The position numbers were made by a program, and so were the translations under genes. 64,000 nucleotides of DNA from Pseudomonas sp. 8O (lineage in GTDB: Bacteria > Pseudomonadota > Gammaproteobacteria > Pseudomonadales > Pseudomonadaceae): assembly GCF_902506495.1 (NCBI RefSeq), contig NZ_LR733267.1, positions 248,001 through 312,000 of the forward strand, in the 5' to 3' direction. Of this stretch, positions 40,534 to 48,951 are shown piece after piece; within the stretch, counting starts at the first letter, position 1; every line of letters begins with the position of its first letter. The notes under the pieces are model-generated. The model made no database searches, was not told where the DNA came from, and saw only the letters and a program-made list of their open reading frames with translations.

Positions 40534-41802
40534 ATGATGCTCGCAGCCTCACGCCAGGCCCTGCCGCCTGTCCGCCTGCTCTGCCTGGCCATCGCCGCCA
40601 CCGGCGCTGCCCCCCTCGCCAACGCCGCCTTCATCGAAGACAGCAGCGCCAGCCTCACCGCTACCAACATCTACCTGAACCGCGACTTTCGCCAGTTCGA
40701 AGGCCAGAACAAGCGTGAAGAATGGGGCCAGGGCTTTCGCCTCGACCTGCAGTCCGGCTTCACCGAAGGCACCGTCGGTTTCGGTGTCGACGCCATGGGT
40801 CTGCTCGGGCTCAAGCTCGACTCCGGTCGCGGCCGCACCGGCACCGACCTGCTCCCCGTCCACGACGACGGCCGCTCTGCCGACGAGTTCAGCCGCCTGG
40901 GCCTGACGGGCAAGGTCAAGGTCTCTGCCACCGAACTGCGCTATGGCTCGCACGTGCCGGAACTGCCGGTGGTCAAGGCCAGCGATAGCCGCCTGCTGCC
41001 GCAGGTGTTCGAGGGCGGCCTGCTGACCTCCTCCGAGCTGGAAGGTCTGACCTTCACCGGCGGTCGTCTGGACAAGGTCATCGACCGCGCTTCGACCAAC
41101 TCCGAAGAGATGGTGCTCAACGCCAAGAACCGCCGCTTCGCTTCCGGCGTCGAAGCCGACCACCTCGACCTGGCCGGCGTCGACTACAAGTTCGCTCCCG
41201 GTTTCACCGGCCGTTACTACTTTGCCGATCTGGATGACATCTATCGCCAGCATTTCTTCGGCCTGCTGAGCAGCCACAAGGTCGGTGCCGGCACCCTGAG
41301 CAGCGACGTGCGTTATATCGTCAGTCGTGACAGCGGCGCAGCCAACGCCGGCAAGGTCGACAATCAGGCCTTCAACGCCATGGTCAGCTACGGCCTGGGT
41401 AGCCACAAGTTCGGCCTGGGCTTCCAGGACATGAGCGGCGACACCGGCTTTGCCTACATCGATGGCAGCGATCCGTTTTTGGTCAACTTCGTGCAGATCA
41501 ACGATTTCGCCAACGCCGACGAGCGCTCCTGGCAGGCCCGCTACGATTACAACTTCGCCAGCATCGGCGTGCCCGGCCTGACCTTCATGACCCGCTACAT
41601 CCGTGGCGATGACGCCCGTGTGGCCGGCTCCGATGACCGTGGCGGCGAATGGGAGCGCGACATCGAGTTCAAGTACGTGGTGCAGACCGGCCCACTCAAG
41701 GACCTCTACGTACGTGTGCGCAACGCCAGTTTCCGCTCCGACTTCGCCCGCGACGCGGACGAGAACCGTGTCATCGTCGGCTACACCCTGCCGATCTGGT
41801 AA
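40534..41802 (+). CDS. opdH: Tricarboxylate-specific porin OpdH (OprD family)
   Basis: An outer-membrane channel for cis-aconitate, citrate and related tricarboxylates. It is 422 residues with a signal peptide (about 1-33, cleaved near ANAAFIED) and OprD-family beta-barrel features: early NIYLNRDFRQ, GFRLDLQSGFTEGTVGFGVDAMGLLGLKLD (split across strands), and LPVVKASDSRLLPQVFEGGLLTS. The start is the ATG at 40534 (first of ATGATG) with GGAGA upstream. It is the first gene of opdH-tctC-tctB-tctA, divergent from tctDE. Confidence 0.92.
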   Translation: MMLAASRQALPPVRLLCLAIAATGAAPLANAAFIEDSSASLTATNIYLNRDFRQFEGQNKREEWGQGFRLDLQSGFTEGTVGFGVDAMGLLGLKLDSGRGRTGTDLLPVHDDGRSADEFSRLGLTGKVKVSATELRYGSHVPELPVVKASDSRLLPQVFEGGLLTSSELEGLTFTGGRLDKVIDRASTNSEEMVLNAKNRRFASGVEADHLDLAGVDYKFAPGFTGRYYFADLDDIYRQHFFGLLSSHKVGAGTLSSDVRYIVSRDSGAANAGKVDNQAFNAMVSYGLGSHKFGLGFQDMSGDTGFAYIDGSDPFLVNFVQINDFANADERSWQARYDYNFASIGVPGLTFMTRYIRGDDARVAGSDDRGGEWERDIEFKYVVQTGPLKDLYVRVRNASFRSDFARDADENRVIVGYTLPIW

Positions 41803-41812
41803 ACAACAACAA
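41802..41812 (+). promoter_or_regulatory. Hfq/Crc-type motif between opdH and tctC
   Basis: AACAACAACAA begins on the last base of the opdH stop codon and contains two overlapping AAnAAnAA matches, 20 bases before the tctC ATG. Confidence 0.45.
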
Positions 41813-41831
41813 GACTCGCGAGGAATCACTC

Positions 41832-42812
41832 ATGAAATCTGTCCTGACCCGCGCCGCACTGGCGACTGCCTGCCTGGCCTTTGCCAGTCAGTTGCTGGCT
41901 GCCGAACCCAAGCGCCCCGAATGCATCGCCCCGGCCAAGCCCGGCGGTGGTTTCGACCTGACCTGCAAACTGGCCCAGAGCGGCCTCAAGGATGAAGGTC
42001 TGCTCAAGGCGCCGATGCGCGTCACCTACATGCCCGGCGGCGTCGGTGCCGTAGCCTATAACGCCGTGGTCGCCCAGCGCGCCAAGGACCCAGGCACCAT
42101 CACTGCCTTCTCCTCGGGCTCGCTGCTGAACCTGGCCCAGGGCAAGTTCGGTCGTTATGACGAAACCGCCGTACGCTGGCTGGCCGCCGTCGGTACCGAC
42201 TACGGCGCGATTACCGTGCGTGCCGACTCCCCGTACAAGAACCTCGATGATCTGGTTCAGGCTTTGAAGAAAGACCCGTCCAGCATCGTCTTCGGCGCGG
42301 GTGCCACCATCGGTGGACAGGACTGGATGCAGACCGCGCTGATCGCCCGCCTGGCCGGGATCGACCCGAAAAACCTGCGTTATGTCGCCTTCGAAGGCGG
42401 CGGCGAGACCCTCACCGCGATGCTTGGCGGCCACGTGCAGGTCACCAGTAGCGGCCTCGGTGAAGTCACCCCGCAGCTGGAAGCGAAAAAAGTGCGCATT
42501 CTCGCGGTGCTCTCCGATGAACGCCTGCCGGGCAAGCTGGCCGAAATCCCGACTGCCAAGGAGCAGGGCTACGACATCACCTGGCCGGTGATCCGTGGCT
42601 TCTACATGGGCCCGGAAGTCAGCGACGAGCAGTTCGACTGGTGGAAACAGCAATTCGACACCCTGCTGGCCAGCGAAGACTTCGCCAAGCTGCGTGAACA
42701 ACGTGACCTGCTGCCGCTGGCAGTCACCGGTGATGAACTCAAGGCCCTGGTGTTCAAGCAGGTCGCTGAGTACAAGACCCTGGCCGGTGAATTCGGCCTG
42801 ATGCAGGAATAA
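41832..42812 (+). CDS. tctC: Tricarboxylate-binding periplasmic protein TctC
   Basis: The high-affinity extracytoplasmic receptor of the TctCBA tripartite transporter. It has 326 residues with a signal peptide (about 1-23, SQLLAAEPK). The Bug-family fold is evident in IAPAKPGGGFDLTCKLAQSGL, MPGGVGAVAYN, FGAGATIGGQDW and EGGGETLTAMLGGHVQ. The ATG at 41832 follows GAGGAAT. It is followed by two stem-loops that could stabilise the 5' half of the transcript and favour receptor over membrane subunits. Confidence 0.94.
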   Translation: MKSVLTRAALATACLAFASQLLAAEPKRPECIAPAKPGGGFDLTCKLAQSGLKDEGLLKAPMRVTYMPGGVGAVAYNAVVAQRAKDPGTITAFSSGSLLNLAQGKFGRYDETAVRWLAAVGTDYGAITVRADSPYKNLDDLVQALKKDPSSIVFGAGATIGGQDWMQTALIARLAGIDPKNLRYVAFEGGGETLTAMLGGHVQVTSSGLGEVTPQLEAKKVRILAVLSDERLPGKLAEIPTAKEQGYDITWPVIRGFYMGPEVSDEQFDWWKQQFDTLLASEDFAKLREQRDLLPLAVTGDELKALVFKQVAEYKTLAGEFGLMQE

Positions 42813-42820
42813 GTGCATCA

Positions 42821-42873
42821 GCGGGTTCGGCGTCGCCCGATGCCGAGCCCGCAATTGAACTGCACTGCAGTTC
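42821..42873 (+). other. Paired stem-loops between tctC and tctB
   Basis: GCGGGTTCGGC (42821) pairs with GCCGAGCCCGC (42842), one G-U pair, then GAACTGC / GCAGTTC (42857-42873) forms a tight hairpin. No T run follows, so this looks like an intercistronic stability element rather than a terminator. Confidence 0.5.
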
Positions 42874-42903
42874 GATCCTGTCCCTACGCAAGAGACCATT
42901 GCT

Positions 42904-43347
42904 ATGTACGTTCGCCTGTTCGCTGCGATCTGGCTGCTGTTGTGCGCCGGCCTCGCCGTCATCGCCTGGGGCTTCCAGGCTCCCTTTGCCTATGACCCGG
43001 TTGGTCCTCGTGCCTATCCGTTGTTACTGCTGGCTCTGATGGGCGCTGGTGCTGCCTGGTTGGTGTTCAAGCCAGGCGCGGACACCGAGAAACTCACCCG
43101 CCAGGCACTGCTGCGCAGCGGCCTGTGCATCCTCACGCTGCTGGCCTACGCCCTGCTCTTCGAGCCCCTGGGCTTCGTCCTCAGCACTGCACTGGCCACC
43201 TTCGTCCTGGGCTTGCTGTTCACGGGTCGTGCGCTGCCGTGCCTGATTAGCGGCGTCCTGATGGGCGTGCTGCTGTATGCCTTGTTCGATTACGCGCTAG
43301 ACGTTCCGCTGCCACTGGGCGTGTTCGAAGCGTTGGTGGAGAGCTGA
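42904..43347 (+). CDS. tctB: Tripartite tricarboxylate transporter small subunit TctB
   Basis: A 147-residue membrane protein with four hydrophobic helices (about 5-24, 38-53, 72-103, 115-132), the usual TctB size and layout. The motif FAYDPVGPRAYPLLLLALM near residue 28 is typical. It joins TctA as the membrane complex. It ends one base before the tctA start. Confidence 0.9.
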   Translation: MYVRLFAAIWLLLCAGLAVIAWGFQAPFAYDPVGPRAYPLLLLALMGAGAAWLVFKPGADTEKLTRQALLRSGLCILTLLAYALLFEPLGFVLSTALATFVLGLLFTGRALPCLISGVLMGVLLYALFDYALDVPLPLGVFEALVES

Positions 43348-43348
43348 G

Positions 43349-44869
43349 ATGGAAACTTTACATTTTCTGATGCAGGGCTTTGACGTCGCCACCCGGCCGA
43401 CCAACCTGCTGGTTGCACTGTTCGGTGCCTTCGTTGGCACCATCGTTGGCCTGTTACCAGGCCTGGGCCCGATCAACGGCGTCGCCCTGCTGCTGCCGCT
43501 GGCCTTCGCCCTTGGCCTGCCGCCGGAAACCGCACTGATTCTGCTCGCCGCCGTGTACCTGGGCTGCGAATACGGCGGCCGTATTTCCGCCATCCTGCTC
43601 AACGTTCCCGGCGACGCAGCCGCCGTGATGACCACCCTCGACGGCTACCCGCTGGCACGTCAGGGCAAGGCGGGTATCGCATTGTCGCTGTCTGCAGTCA
43701 GCTCCTTCACCGGCAGCATGATCGCCACCTGCGGCGTGGTGCTGTTCGCGCCTATTCTGGCGAAATGGGCGGTGGCATTCGGTCCGGCCGAGTACTTCGT
43801 GCTGATGATCTTCGCGATTGCCTGCCTCGGCGGCATGGTCGGCGACAAGCCGGTCAAGACCCTGCTCTCGGCGCTGATCGGCCTCGCCCTGGCCACGGTC
43901 GGGGTGGACTCCACCACAGGGGTCTACCGCTTCACCTTCGACAGCGTCAGTCTGTCCGACGGCATCCAGTTCGTCATCGTGGTGATCGGCTTCTTCAGTG
44001 TCAGCGAGATTCTGCTGATGCTGGAAAACACCCACAACGGCCAGAAGGCGGTGAAGGCCAGCGGTCGTGTGCTGTTCAACTTCAAGGAATACTGCTTCAC
44101 CTTCTGGACCATGATTCGCAGCTCGGTCGCCGGTTTCGTCATTGGCGTACTGCCTGGTGCCGGCGCGACCATCGCCAGCGCCATGACCTACATGACCGAA
44201 AAGCGCCTGGCCGGTGACAAAGGCAAGTTCGGCGAGGGCGACTTGCGCGGCCTGGCCGCTCCCGAGTCGGCCAACAACGCCTCGGCCTGCGGCTCGCTGA
44301 TCCCGATGCTGACCCTCGGCGTACCCGGTTCGGGCACTACCGCGGTGATGATCGGCGCACTGACGCTGTACAACATCACCCCTGGCCCGTTGCTGTTCGA
44401 GCAGCAGCCAGACGTGGTCTGGGGCCTGATCGCCTCGCTGTTCATCGGTAACGTCATCCTGCTGGTGATGAACATCCCGCTGGTCGGCCTGTTCTCGCGC
44501 ATGCTCAGCGTGCCGAACTGGGTGCTGGTACCCGCCATCACCGTGATCAGCATGGTCGGTGTCTATGCGGTGCACAGCACCACCTTCGACCTGGTGCTGA
44601 TGATCGGTCTGGGTGTGTTCGGCTACATCCTGCGCAAGTTGGACTTCCCGCTCTCGGCGGTGATCCTCGGCTTCGTGCTGGGCGAAATGATGGAGGACAA
44701 CCTGCGTCGCGCCCTGTCGATCTCCGCTGGCGACCTGGGCATCCTCTGGGGCAGCCCGATCACCCTGGTGCTGTGGGCACTTGTCGTACTGATGCTGGCC
44801 CTGCCGGGCATCCGCTGGATGCGTCGACGCAAGCAGATCAAGGCGCAGGCTGATGCCTCTGCCGCGTGA
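43349..44869 (+). CDS. tctA: Tripartite tricarboxylate transporter large subunit TctA
   Basis: The main membrane channel of TctCBA, 506 residues with about 12 helices. Family motifs are FVGTIVGLLPGLGPINGVALLLP (about 31-53, split), YLGCEYGGRISAILLNVPGD, VIGVLPGAGATIASAMTY and TLGVPGSGTTAVMIGAL. Transport is likely driven by the ion gradient. The 3' end overlaps the AbrB-family gene by 17 bases. Confidence 0.95.
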   Translation: METLHFLMQGFDVATRPTNLLVALFGAFVGTIVGLLPGLGPINGVALLLPLAFALGLPPETALILLAAVYLGCEYGGRISAILLNVPGDAAAVMTTLDGYPLARQGKAGIALSLSAVSSFTGSMIATCGVVLFAPILAKWAVAFGPAEYFVLMIFAIACLGGMVGDKPVKTLLSALIGLALATVGVDSTTGVYRFTFDSVSLSDGIQFVIVVIGFFSVSEILLMLENTHNGQKAVKASGRVLFNFKEYCFTFWTMIRSSVAGFVIGVLPGAGATIASAMTYMTEKRLAGDKGKFGEGDLRGLAAPESANNASACGSLIPMLTLGVPGSGTTAVMIGALTLYNITPGPLLFEQQPDVVWGLIASLFIGNVILLVMNIPLVGLFSRMLSVPNWVLVPAITVISMVGVYAVHSTTFDLVLMIGLGVFGYILRKLDFPLSAVILGFVLGEMMEDNLRRALSISAGDLGILWGSPITLVLWALVVLMLALPGIRWMRRRKQIKAQADASAA

Positions 44870-45875
44870 CCTCTGGGTAACACCGCTGGCCGGAGTGGTC
44901 GGCGGATACCTGGCCAGCCTCGCCGGCTGGCCTTTGCCGTGGATGGTCGGCTCCTTGCTGGCGGTAATCGTCGTGCGCTGCCTGACCAATCGCGCCTTCA
45001 GTGAACTGCCGGGCGGGCGCAAGGCCGGCCAATGGCTGGTGGCCAGCGGCATCGGCCTGCACTTCACCAGCGACGTGCTGGAACAGGTGCTCAGCCACTT
45101 GCCCGTGATCGTGATGGGCGCCTTCGGCACGCTGCTTCTGAGCCTGATCGGCATCGCTATCCTGCGCCGTGCCGGCGTCGACCGCGCTACCGCTTTCTTC
45201 GCCAGCATGCCTGGCGGCGCCAGCGAGATGGTCAACCTGGCCCTGCGTCACGATGCCCAACCCGCGCGCGTGGCGGCGGCGCACAGCCTGCGTCTGCTAC
45301 TGGTGGTACTGCTGATTCCGGCGCTGTTCACCTGGGGCCTGCCCGCCGTCAGCGCCCCGACTCGCGCGCCGGTGGACTGGACCTGGCTGATCGGCCTGCT
45401 GGCCGCTGGCGCGGTGTTGGCGATGCTCTGGGGCCGCCTGAAACAACCCAACCCCTGGATGCTCGGCCCACTGACCGCCTGCGCCGTTGCCAGCGCCAGT
45501 TTCGATCTGCATCTGGGCCTGCCGCAAGGCCTCGGCCAGCTCGGCCAGTGGCTGATTGGTTGCGCCCTGGGCTGTCACTTCGACCGTGCCTTCTTCCGCA
45601 GCGCGCCGGGTTTTCTCGCCCGTGTGCTGGCCTTCACCCTGCTGGCGATGCTCGCCGCTGCCGTGCTCGGCGAAGCCCTTGGCTGGCTGGCCGGCGAAGA
45701 CCACCTGTCGCTGATGCTGGGCATGATGCCAGGCGGCATTACCGAGCTGTGCCTGACCGCCGAAGCCTTGCAGCTATCGGTTGCGCTGGTCACTGCATTG
45801 CAGGTGCTACGGCTGTTTCTGGTGATGTTCCTGGCAGAGCCCTTATTCAAGCTCTGGTGCAAGCGCCACGCCTAG
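44853..45875 (+). CDS. AbrB/DUF membrane protein linked to the tct operon
   Basis: A 340-residue membrane protein of the AbrB (ammonia-monooxygenase-like, COG3180) family with a repeated 5-helix unit; the motifs MPGGASEMVNLALRH (about 113-127) and MPGGITELCLTAEAL (about 292-306) are the duplicated signature. These proteins often follow tctCBA genes; function is unknown, perhaps auxiliary transport. The start overlaps tctA, so it is co-translated. A clear terminator follows. Confidence 0.85.
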   Translation: MPLPRDLWVTPLAGVVGGYLASLAGWPLPWMVGSLLAVIVVRCLTNRAFSELPGGRKAGQWLVASGIGLHFTSDVLEQVLSHLPVIVMGAFGTLLLSLIGIAILRRAGVDRATAFFASMPGGASEMVNLALRHDAQPARVAAAHSLRLLLVVLLIPALFTWGLPAVSAPTRAPVDWTWLIGLLAAGAVLAMLWGRLKQPNPWMLGPLTACAVASASFDLHLGLPQGLGQLGQWLIGCALGCHFDRAFFRSAPGFLARVLAFTLLAMLAAAVLGEALGWLAGEDHLSLMLGMMPGGITELCLTAEALQLSVALVTALQVLRLFLVMFLAEPLFKLWCKRHA

Positions 45876-45897
45876 CCCGCCTTGTGCGGGCTTTTTT
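45874..45897 (+). terminator. Rho-independent terminator of the opdH-tctCBA-abrB operon
   Basis: Stem AGCCCGC / GCGGGCT with a 5-base loop, then six T residues, beginning on the stop codon of the AbrB-family gene. Confidence 0.9.
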
Positions 45898-45950
45898 ATG
45901 ACACCTCTGGTGCGCACGGCGCACCCTACGGTGCACTGGCAATGCACTGA

Positions 45951-46028
45951 GGGAGGCGCTTTCGGCTCTGGCATCCTGCATCCATGCAGTCGTAGCGGCG
46001 AAAAGCTCGCGGCTGAAGCCCCTCCCAC
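45951..46028. repeat. REP-type palindrome, GGGAGGCGCTTTCGG class
   Basis: It starts GGGAGGCGCTTTCGGC and ends TCGCGGCTGAAGCCCCTCCC, the same outer arms as 22233-22290, with a longer and more divergent middle containing GCATCCTGCATCCATGCAG. Just before it, GGTGCGCACGGCGCACC (45909-45925) is a separate short palindrome. Confidence 0.65.
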
Positions 46029-46037
46029 GACCTGAAG

Positions 46038-46919
46038 CTACCACTGCAACTGCAATCCGCTCTCGAACTCGCGCAGCTGGCCGCTGAGCGGATCGACGAA
46101 ACGCAGGCCGCGCGCCAGCAGCTTGAGTGGCTTAGCGTAATCGTCCGGCTGGTTGCGACTCTCGTGCAGCTCGGGATAGAAATCGTCACCGACGATAGGC
46201 GCGCCAAGCCCGGCCAGATGCACGCGCAACTGATGCTTCCTGCCCGTCACCGGCGAAAGCCCATAGCGCCACAACTCACCACGACGCTCCAGCACCTCGA
46301 TGCGCGTCTCGCTGTTGGCCTCGCCCGCCACTTCCTGCATGCGAAAGAACGGCTCGCCCTCCACCATGCGCGAGCGATGCACATGGGGAAACTGCAGCTG
46401 CGCCAGCGCGGGAGCAATGGCCTCGTAGCGTTTCTCCACCGCACGCTGGCGAAACAGCGCCTGGTACAGACCGCGACTATTTGGGGCGACCGAGAACAGC
46501 ACCAGGCCGGCGGTCAATCGGTCAATGCGGTGGATCGGCACCAGTTCGGGATTGCCGGTGCGCTCGATCAGGCGCGCCAGCAGCGTCTGCTCGACGTACT
46601 CACCGGCCGGCATCACCGGCAGAAAGTGAGGTTTGTCGGCGACCAGCAGGTGCTCGTCCTGCCACAACACCTGTTCGACGACTGGAATTGGCGTCTCGTT
46701 CGGCACTTCACGGAAGTAACGCACCTTGAGCCCGGCCCGATAGGGATGCGTGGCGTCGATGGGCGTGCCAGCCGCATCCAGCACCCGACCGCGCGCCATG
46801 CGCTGCAACCAGACGGAGCGGTCGATAGCGGGAAAGTGATCGCACAGGCAATCGAGCACTGTCGCCCAGTCGCCCTGGGGCAAATGAAGCGTGCTGGGGC
46901 GCATGACGGGGCTGGGCAT
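46038..46919 (-). CDS. RluA-family pseudouridine synthase
   Basis: Modifies uridines in 23S rRNA or tRNA. The 293-residue product has the catalytic motif VPIHRIDRLTAGLVLFS (about 127-143; Asp catalytic), preceded by ADKPHFLPVMPAGEYV, and followed by PVTGRKHQLRVHLAGLGAPIVGDDFYP (split). There is no clear S4 domain. I start at the ATG at 46917-46919 (MPSPVMRPSTLHLPQGDWATV); upstream extensions lack homology. The exact target uridine cannot be read from sequence. Confidence 0.88.
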   Translation of the reverse strand: MPSPVMRPSTLHLPQGDWATVLDCLCDHFPAIDRSVWLQRMARGRVLDAAGTPIDATHPYRAGLKVRYFREVPNETPIPVVEQVLWQDEHLLVADKPHFLPVMPAGEYVEQTLLARLIERTGNPELVPIHRIDRLTAGLVLFSVAPNSRGLYQALFRQRAVEKRYEAIAPALAQLQFPHVHRSRMVEGEPFFRMQEVAGEANSETRIEVLERRGELWRYGLSPVTGRKHQLRVHLAGLGAPIVGDDFYPELHESRNQPDDYAKPLKLLARGLRFVDPLSGQLREFESGLQLQW

Positions 46920-47034
46920 TGCAGAAGGTGCTCGGTCAGTTCTGGACCGGCGCATTAGGCCGCACTCGCAGTACCCAGTCAAAGCCAGGGCATACCGCGA
47001 CGGCAGCCGAACGATGAAAGCCTGCGTGGTATGC

Positions 47035-47080
47035 CCCCTCATCCGGCGCTTCGCGCCACCTTCTCCCAGAGGGAGAAGGA
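47035..47080. repeat. Dispersed repeat, CCCTCATCCGGC...GGGAGAAGG class
   Basis: CCCCTCATCCGGCGCTTCG followed by CACCTTCTCCC AGA GGGAGAAGG. The inner CCTTCTCCC / GGGAGAAGG is a perfect 9-bp stem. This repeat class is common in proteobacteria and related to the hairpin after rapA. Confidence 0.6.
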
Positions 47081-47174
47081 CTGCAGGGAGGAAGTCGCTG
47101 CGCGACTTTCATGCTCACGGCTTGAGCCAAGGTCGCGCTGTAGCTATGGTGGCCGCTCGTATCTGGAGAGACTC

Positions 47175-47846
47175 ATGTCCATCACCCGCTCCCTGCTTAC
47201 CAGCGCCGCCCTCCTCCCGCTTCTGGCCGCCTGCCAGGTCTACACCGGCAAACCGGAAGGCCCACCCCCGGCTACCCGCCTACAGGGTCAAGTCCAGGTT
47301 GAAAATGGTCAGCTGGTCTTCAGCCCCTGCCAGGAGCAGCGCCGCTTCGTGCTGATCGATGGCGACGGTACAGGCATCGAGCGCGAAGCCATGCAGCTCG
47401 GTAGCGATGGCCAGGCCAGCCTGTTCGCCGATCTGGCCGGTCGTCTGGGCGGCAGCCAGGGCAAAGGCAACGATGGTCGCTTCGAGGTCAGCCAGATCTA
47501 TCGCCTGCAGGGCGAAGGGCATGGCTGCGACGACCTCAACTTCAAACGCCTGACCCTGCGCGCCAGCGGCAACGAACCGTTCTGGCAACTGGAAGTCGGC
47601 AGCAAGGGCCTGGTGCTCAACCGCCCCGGGCAGGAGCCGCTGGCCCTGCCTTACCTGGAAGAACAGTTGCCGGATGGCCGCCTGAACTTCAGCAGTGAAG
47701 CCAACGGCCAGCGTCTGGATCTGTGGGTGGCACCGCAGCGCTGCGTCGACGGCATGAGCGGCGCGGTCAACCACCTCAGCGCCGAACTGCGCCTCGATGG
47801 CCAGGTGCTGCGTGGCTGCGCGCACTATGGCGCCATGCGCAACTGA
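47175..47846 (+). CDS. Lipoprotein, COG3650-like
   Basis: A 223-residue lipoprotein: signal with lipobox LLAAC (Cys about residue 20), then a domain (about 40-120) and a C-terminal HslJ/COG3650-like domain (RASGNEPFWQLEVG; LWVAPQRCVDGMSG; RGCAHYG). Conserved Cys residues may form disulfides. The ATG at 47175 with GGAGAG is chosen; the longer frame reads through a repeat. Likely outer- or inner-membrane anchored in the periplasm; function unknown. Confidence 0.82.
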   Translation: MSITRSLLTSAALLPLLAACQVYTGKPEGPPPATRLQGQVQVENGQLVFSPCQEQRRFVLIDGDGTGIEREAMQLGSDGQASLFADLAGRLGGSQGKGNDGRFEVSQIYRLQGEGHGCDDLNFKRLTLRASGNEPFWQLEVGSKGLVLNRPGQEPLALPYLEEQLPDGRLNFSSEANGQRLDLWVAPQRCVDGMSGAVNHLSAELRLDGQVLRGCAHYGAMRN

Positions 47847-47855
47847 GCCGCGCCA

Positions 47856-47887
47856 ATGCCGGTGGCCCCGCCAGGTGTCACCGGCAT
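47856..47887. terminator. Hairpin between convergent genes
   Basis: ATGCCGGTG (47856) and CACCGGCAT (47879) form a perfect 9-bp stem with a 14-base loop between the lipoprotein gene and the convergent LysR gene. It lacks T runs, so termination is only possible. Confidence 0.4.
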
Positions 47888-47905
47888 GGATCGCTCAACG
47901 GGGCG

Positions 47906-48835
47906 CTAGCCCAAACTCCCGGCAAAACGCCGTGCATAGTCTTCACGCTGGAAGGCCTCGACCACGAAGTCGATGAAGCTGCGCGTCTTGCCGGGCATCA
48001 ACTGACGACTGGGGTAATACAGCGACAACGCGCCGGCATCCGCCCACCAGCGCGGCAGCACCCGTACCAGCTCACCCGACTCCAGCCCGGACAGTACATC
48101 GGGTACGGCAAGCATCGCCACCCCCAGGCCCAACCGCGCAGCCTCTCGCACAGCAGTTGGATCGTTGACCACTACGGTCTCGCGCATCGTCGCGATCACT
48201 TCATCGCCCTGCGCATTGCGCATGTTCCAGGTACGGATACGACCCGACGACAGCGAACGCATGACAATGCAGTCCAACTCGATCAGACCTGATGGGTCGG
48301 CTGGCAAAGTGTGCCGAGCCAAGTAAGCGGGAGAGGCAAAGGCAACAACGTGCAGCGGCGCCAATGTGCGGGCGACCACACCGCTTGCCAGCTCAAAACC
48401 GCCACCGATGGCGGCATCGTAGCCTTCGGCGATCAGGTCGACCGTACGGTTCTCGAAATGCCATTCAGGGCGAACGCGGGGATAGCGCTGCAGGAACTCG
48501 GGCAACAAAGGCAGCAGGTAACCGATCCCGAAGGATGGCGCCACGCTGATCTTGAGCACACCAGCCGGCTGGCCATCATCGGCTGATACCGCTGCAATGG
48601 CGTTCTGCAAGGACTCCAGATTGCCGCCAACCGCAGCCAAGAAAGCCTCGCCCGCCTCGGTCAGCGTCAACTTGCGTGTCGAACGCTGGAACAGCCGTAC
48701 ACCCAGGTTGCGCTCCAGCATGGCGACGTTGCGGCTCACCGCTGCCGGCGTGAGCGAAAGCCGGCGCGCTGCCGCCGAGAAACTGCCACTCTCGGCACTG
48801 CGCACGAATGATTCCAGGTTGGCCAATGTTTCCAT
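47906..48835 (-). CDS. LysR-family transcriptional regulator
   Basis: A 309-residue regulator: winged HTH (LESFVRSAESGSFSAAARRLSLTPAAVSRNVAMLERNLG, about 7-45, split) and an effector domain from about 90 (GVLKISVAPSFGIGYLLPLL). It belongs to the CrgA/AaeR-like group. It is divergent from an SDR gene, with a palindrome between them, and likely controls that gene set. The effector is unknown. Confidence 0.88.
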   Translation of the reverse strand: METLANLESFVRSAESGSFSAAARRLSLTPAAVSRNVAMLERNLGVRLFQRSTRKLTLTEAGEAFLAAVGGNLESLQNAIAAVSADDGQPAGVLKISVAPSFGIGYLLPLLPEFLQRYPRVRPEWHFENRTVDLIAEGYDAAIGGGFELASGVVARTLAPLHVVAFASPAYLARHTLPADPSGLIELDCIVMRSLSSGRIRTWNMRNAQGDEVIATMRETVVVNDPTAVREAARLGLGVAMLAVPDVLSGLESGELVRVLPRWWADAGALSLYYPSRQLMPGKTRSFIDFVVEAFQREDYARRFAGSLG

Positions 48836-48872
48836 AGGCCGATCTTAAACAGATACTTGAAGATAATCCAAG

Positions 48873-48889
48873 TGATTAGCTACTAATCA
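48873..48889. promoter_or_regulatory. LysR-type operator between LysR and SDR genes
   Basis: TGATTAGCTACTAATCA is a perfect 7-bp dyad with a 3-base centre, containing the T-N11-A pattern of LysR sites. It lies 37 bases upstream of the LysR gene start and 63 before the SDR gene. Confidence 0.6.
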
Positions 48890-48951
48890 AAGAGGAATGA
48901 AAACGCGATAGTCACTCCACCGAATGTTTCGGCAATCAAACGGAGTGAATC

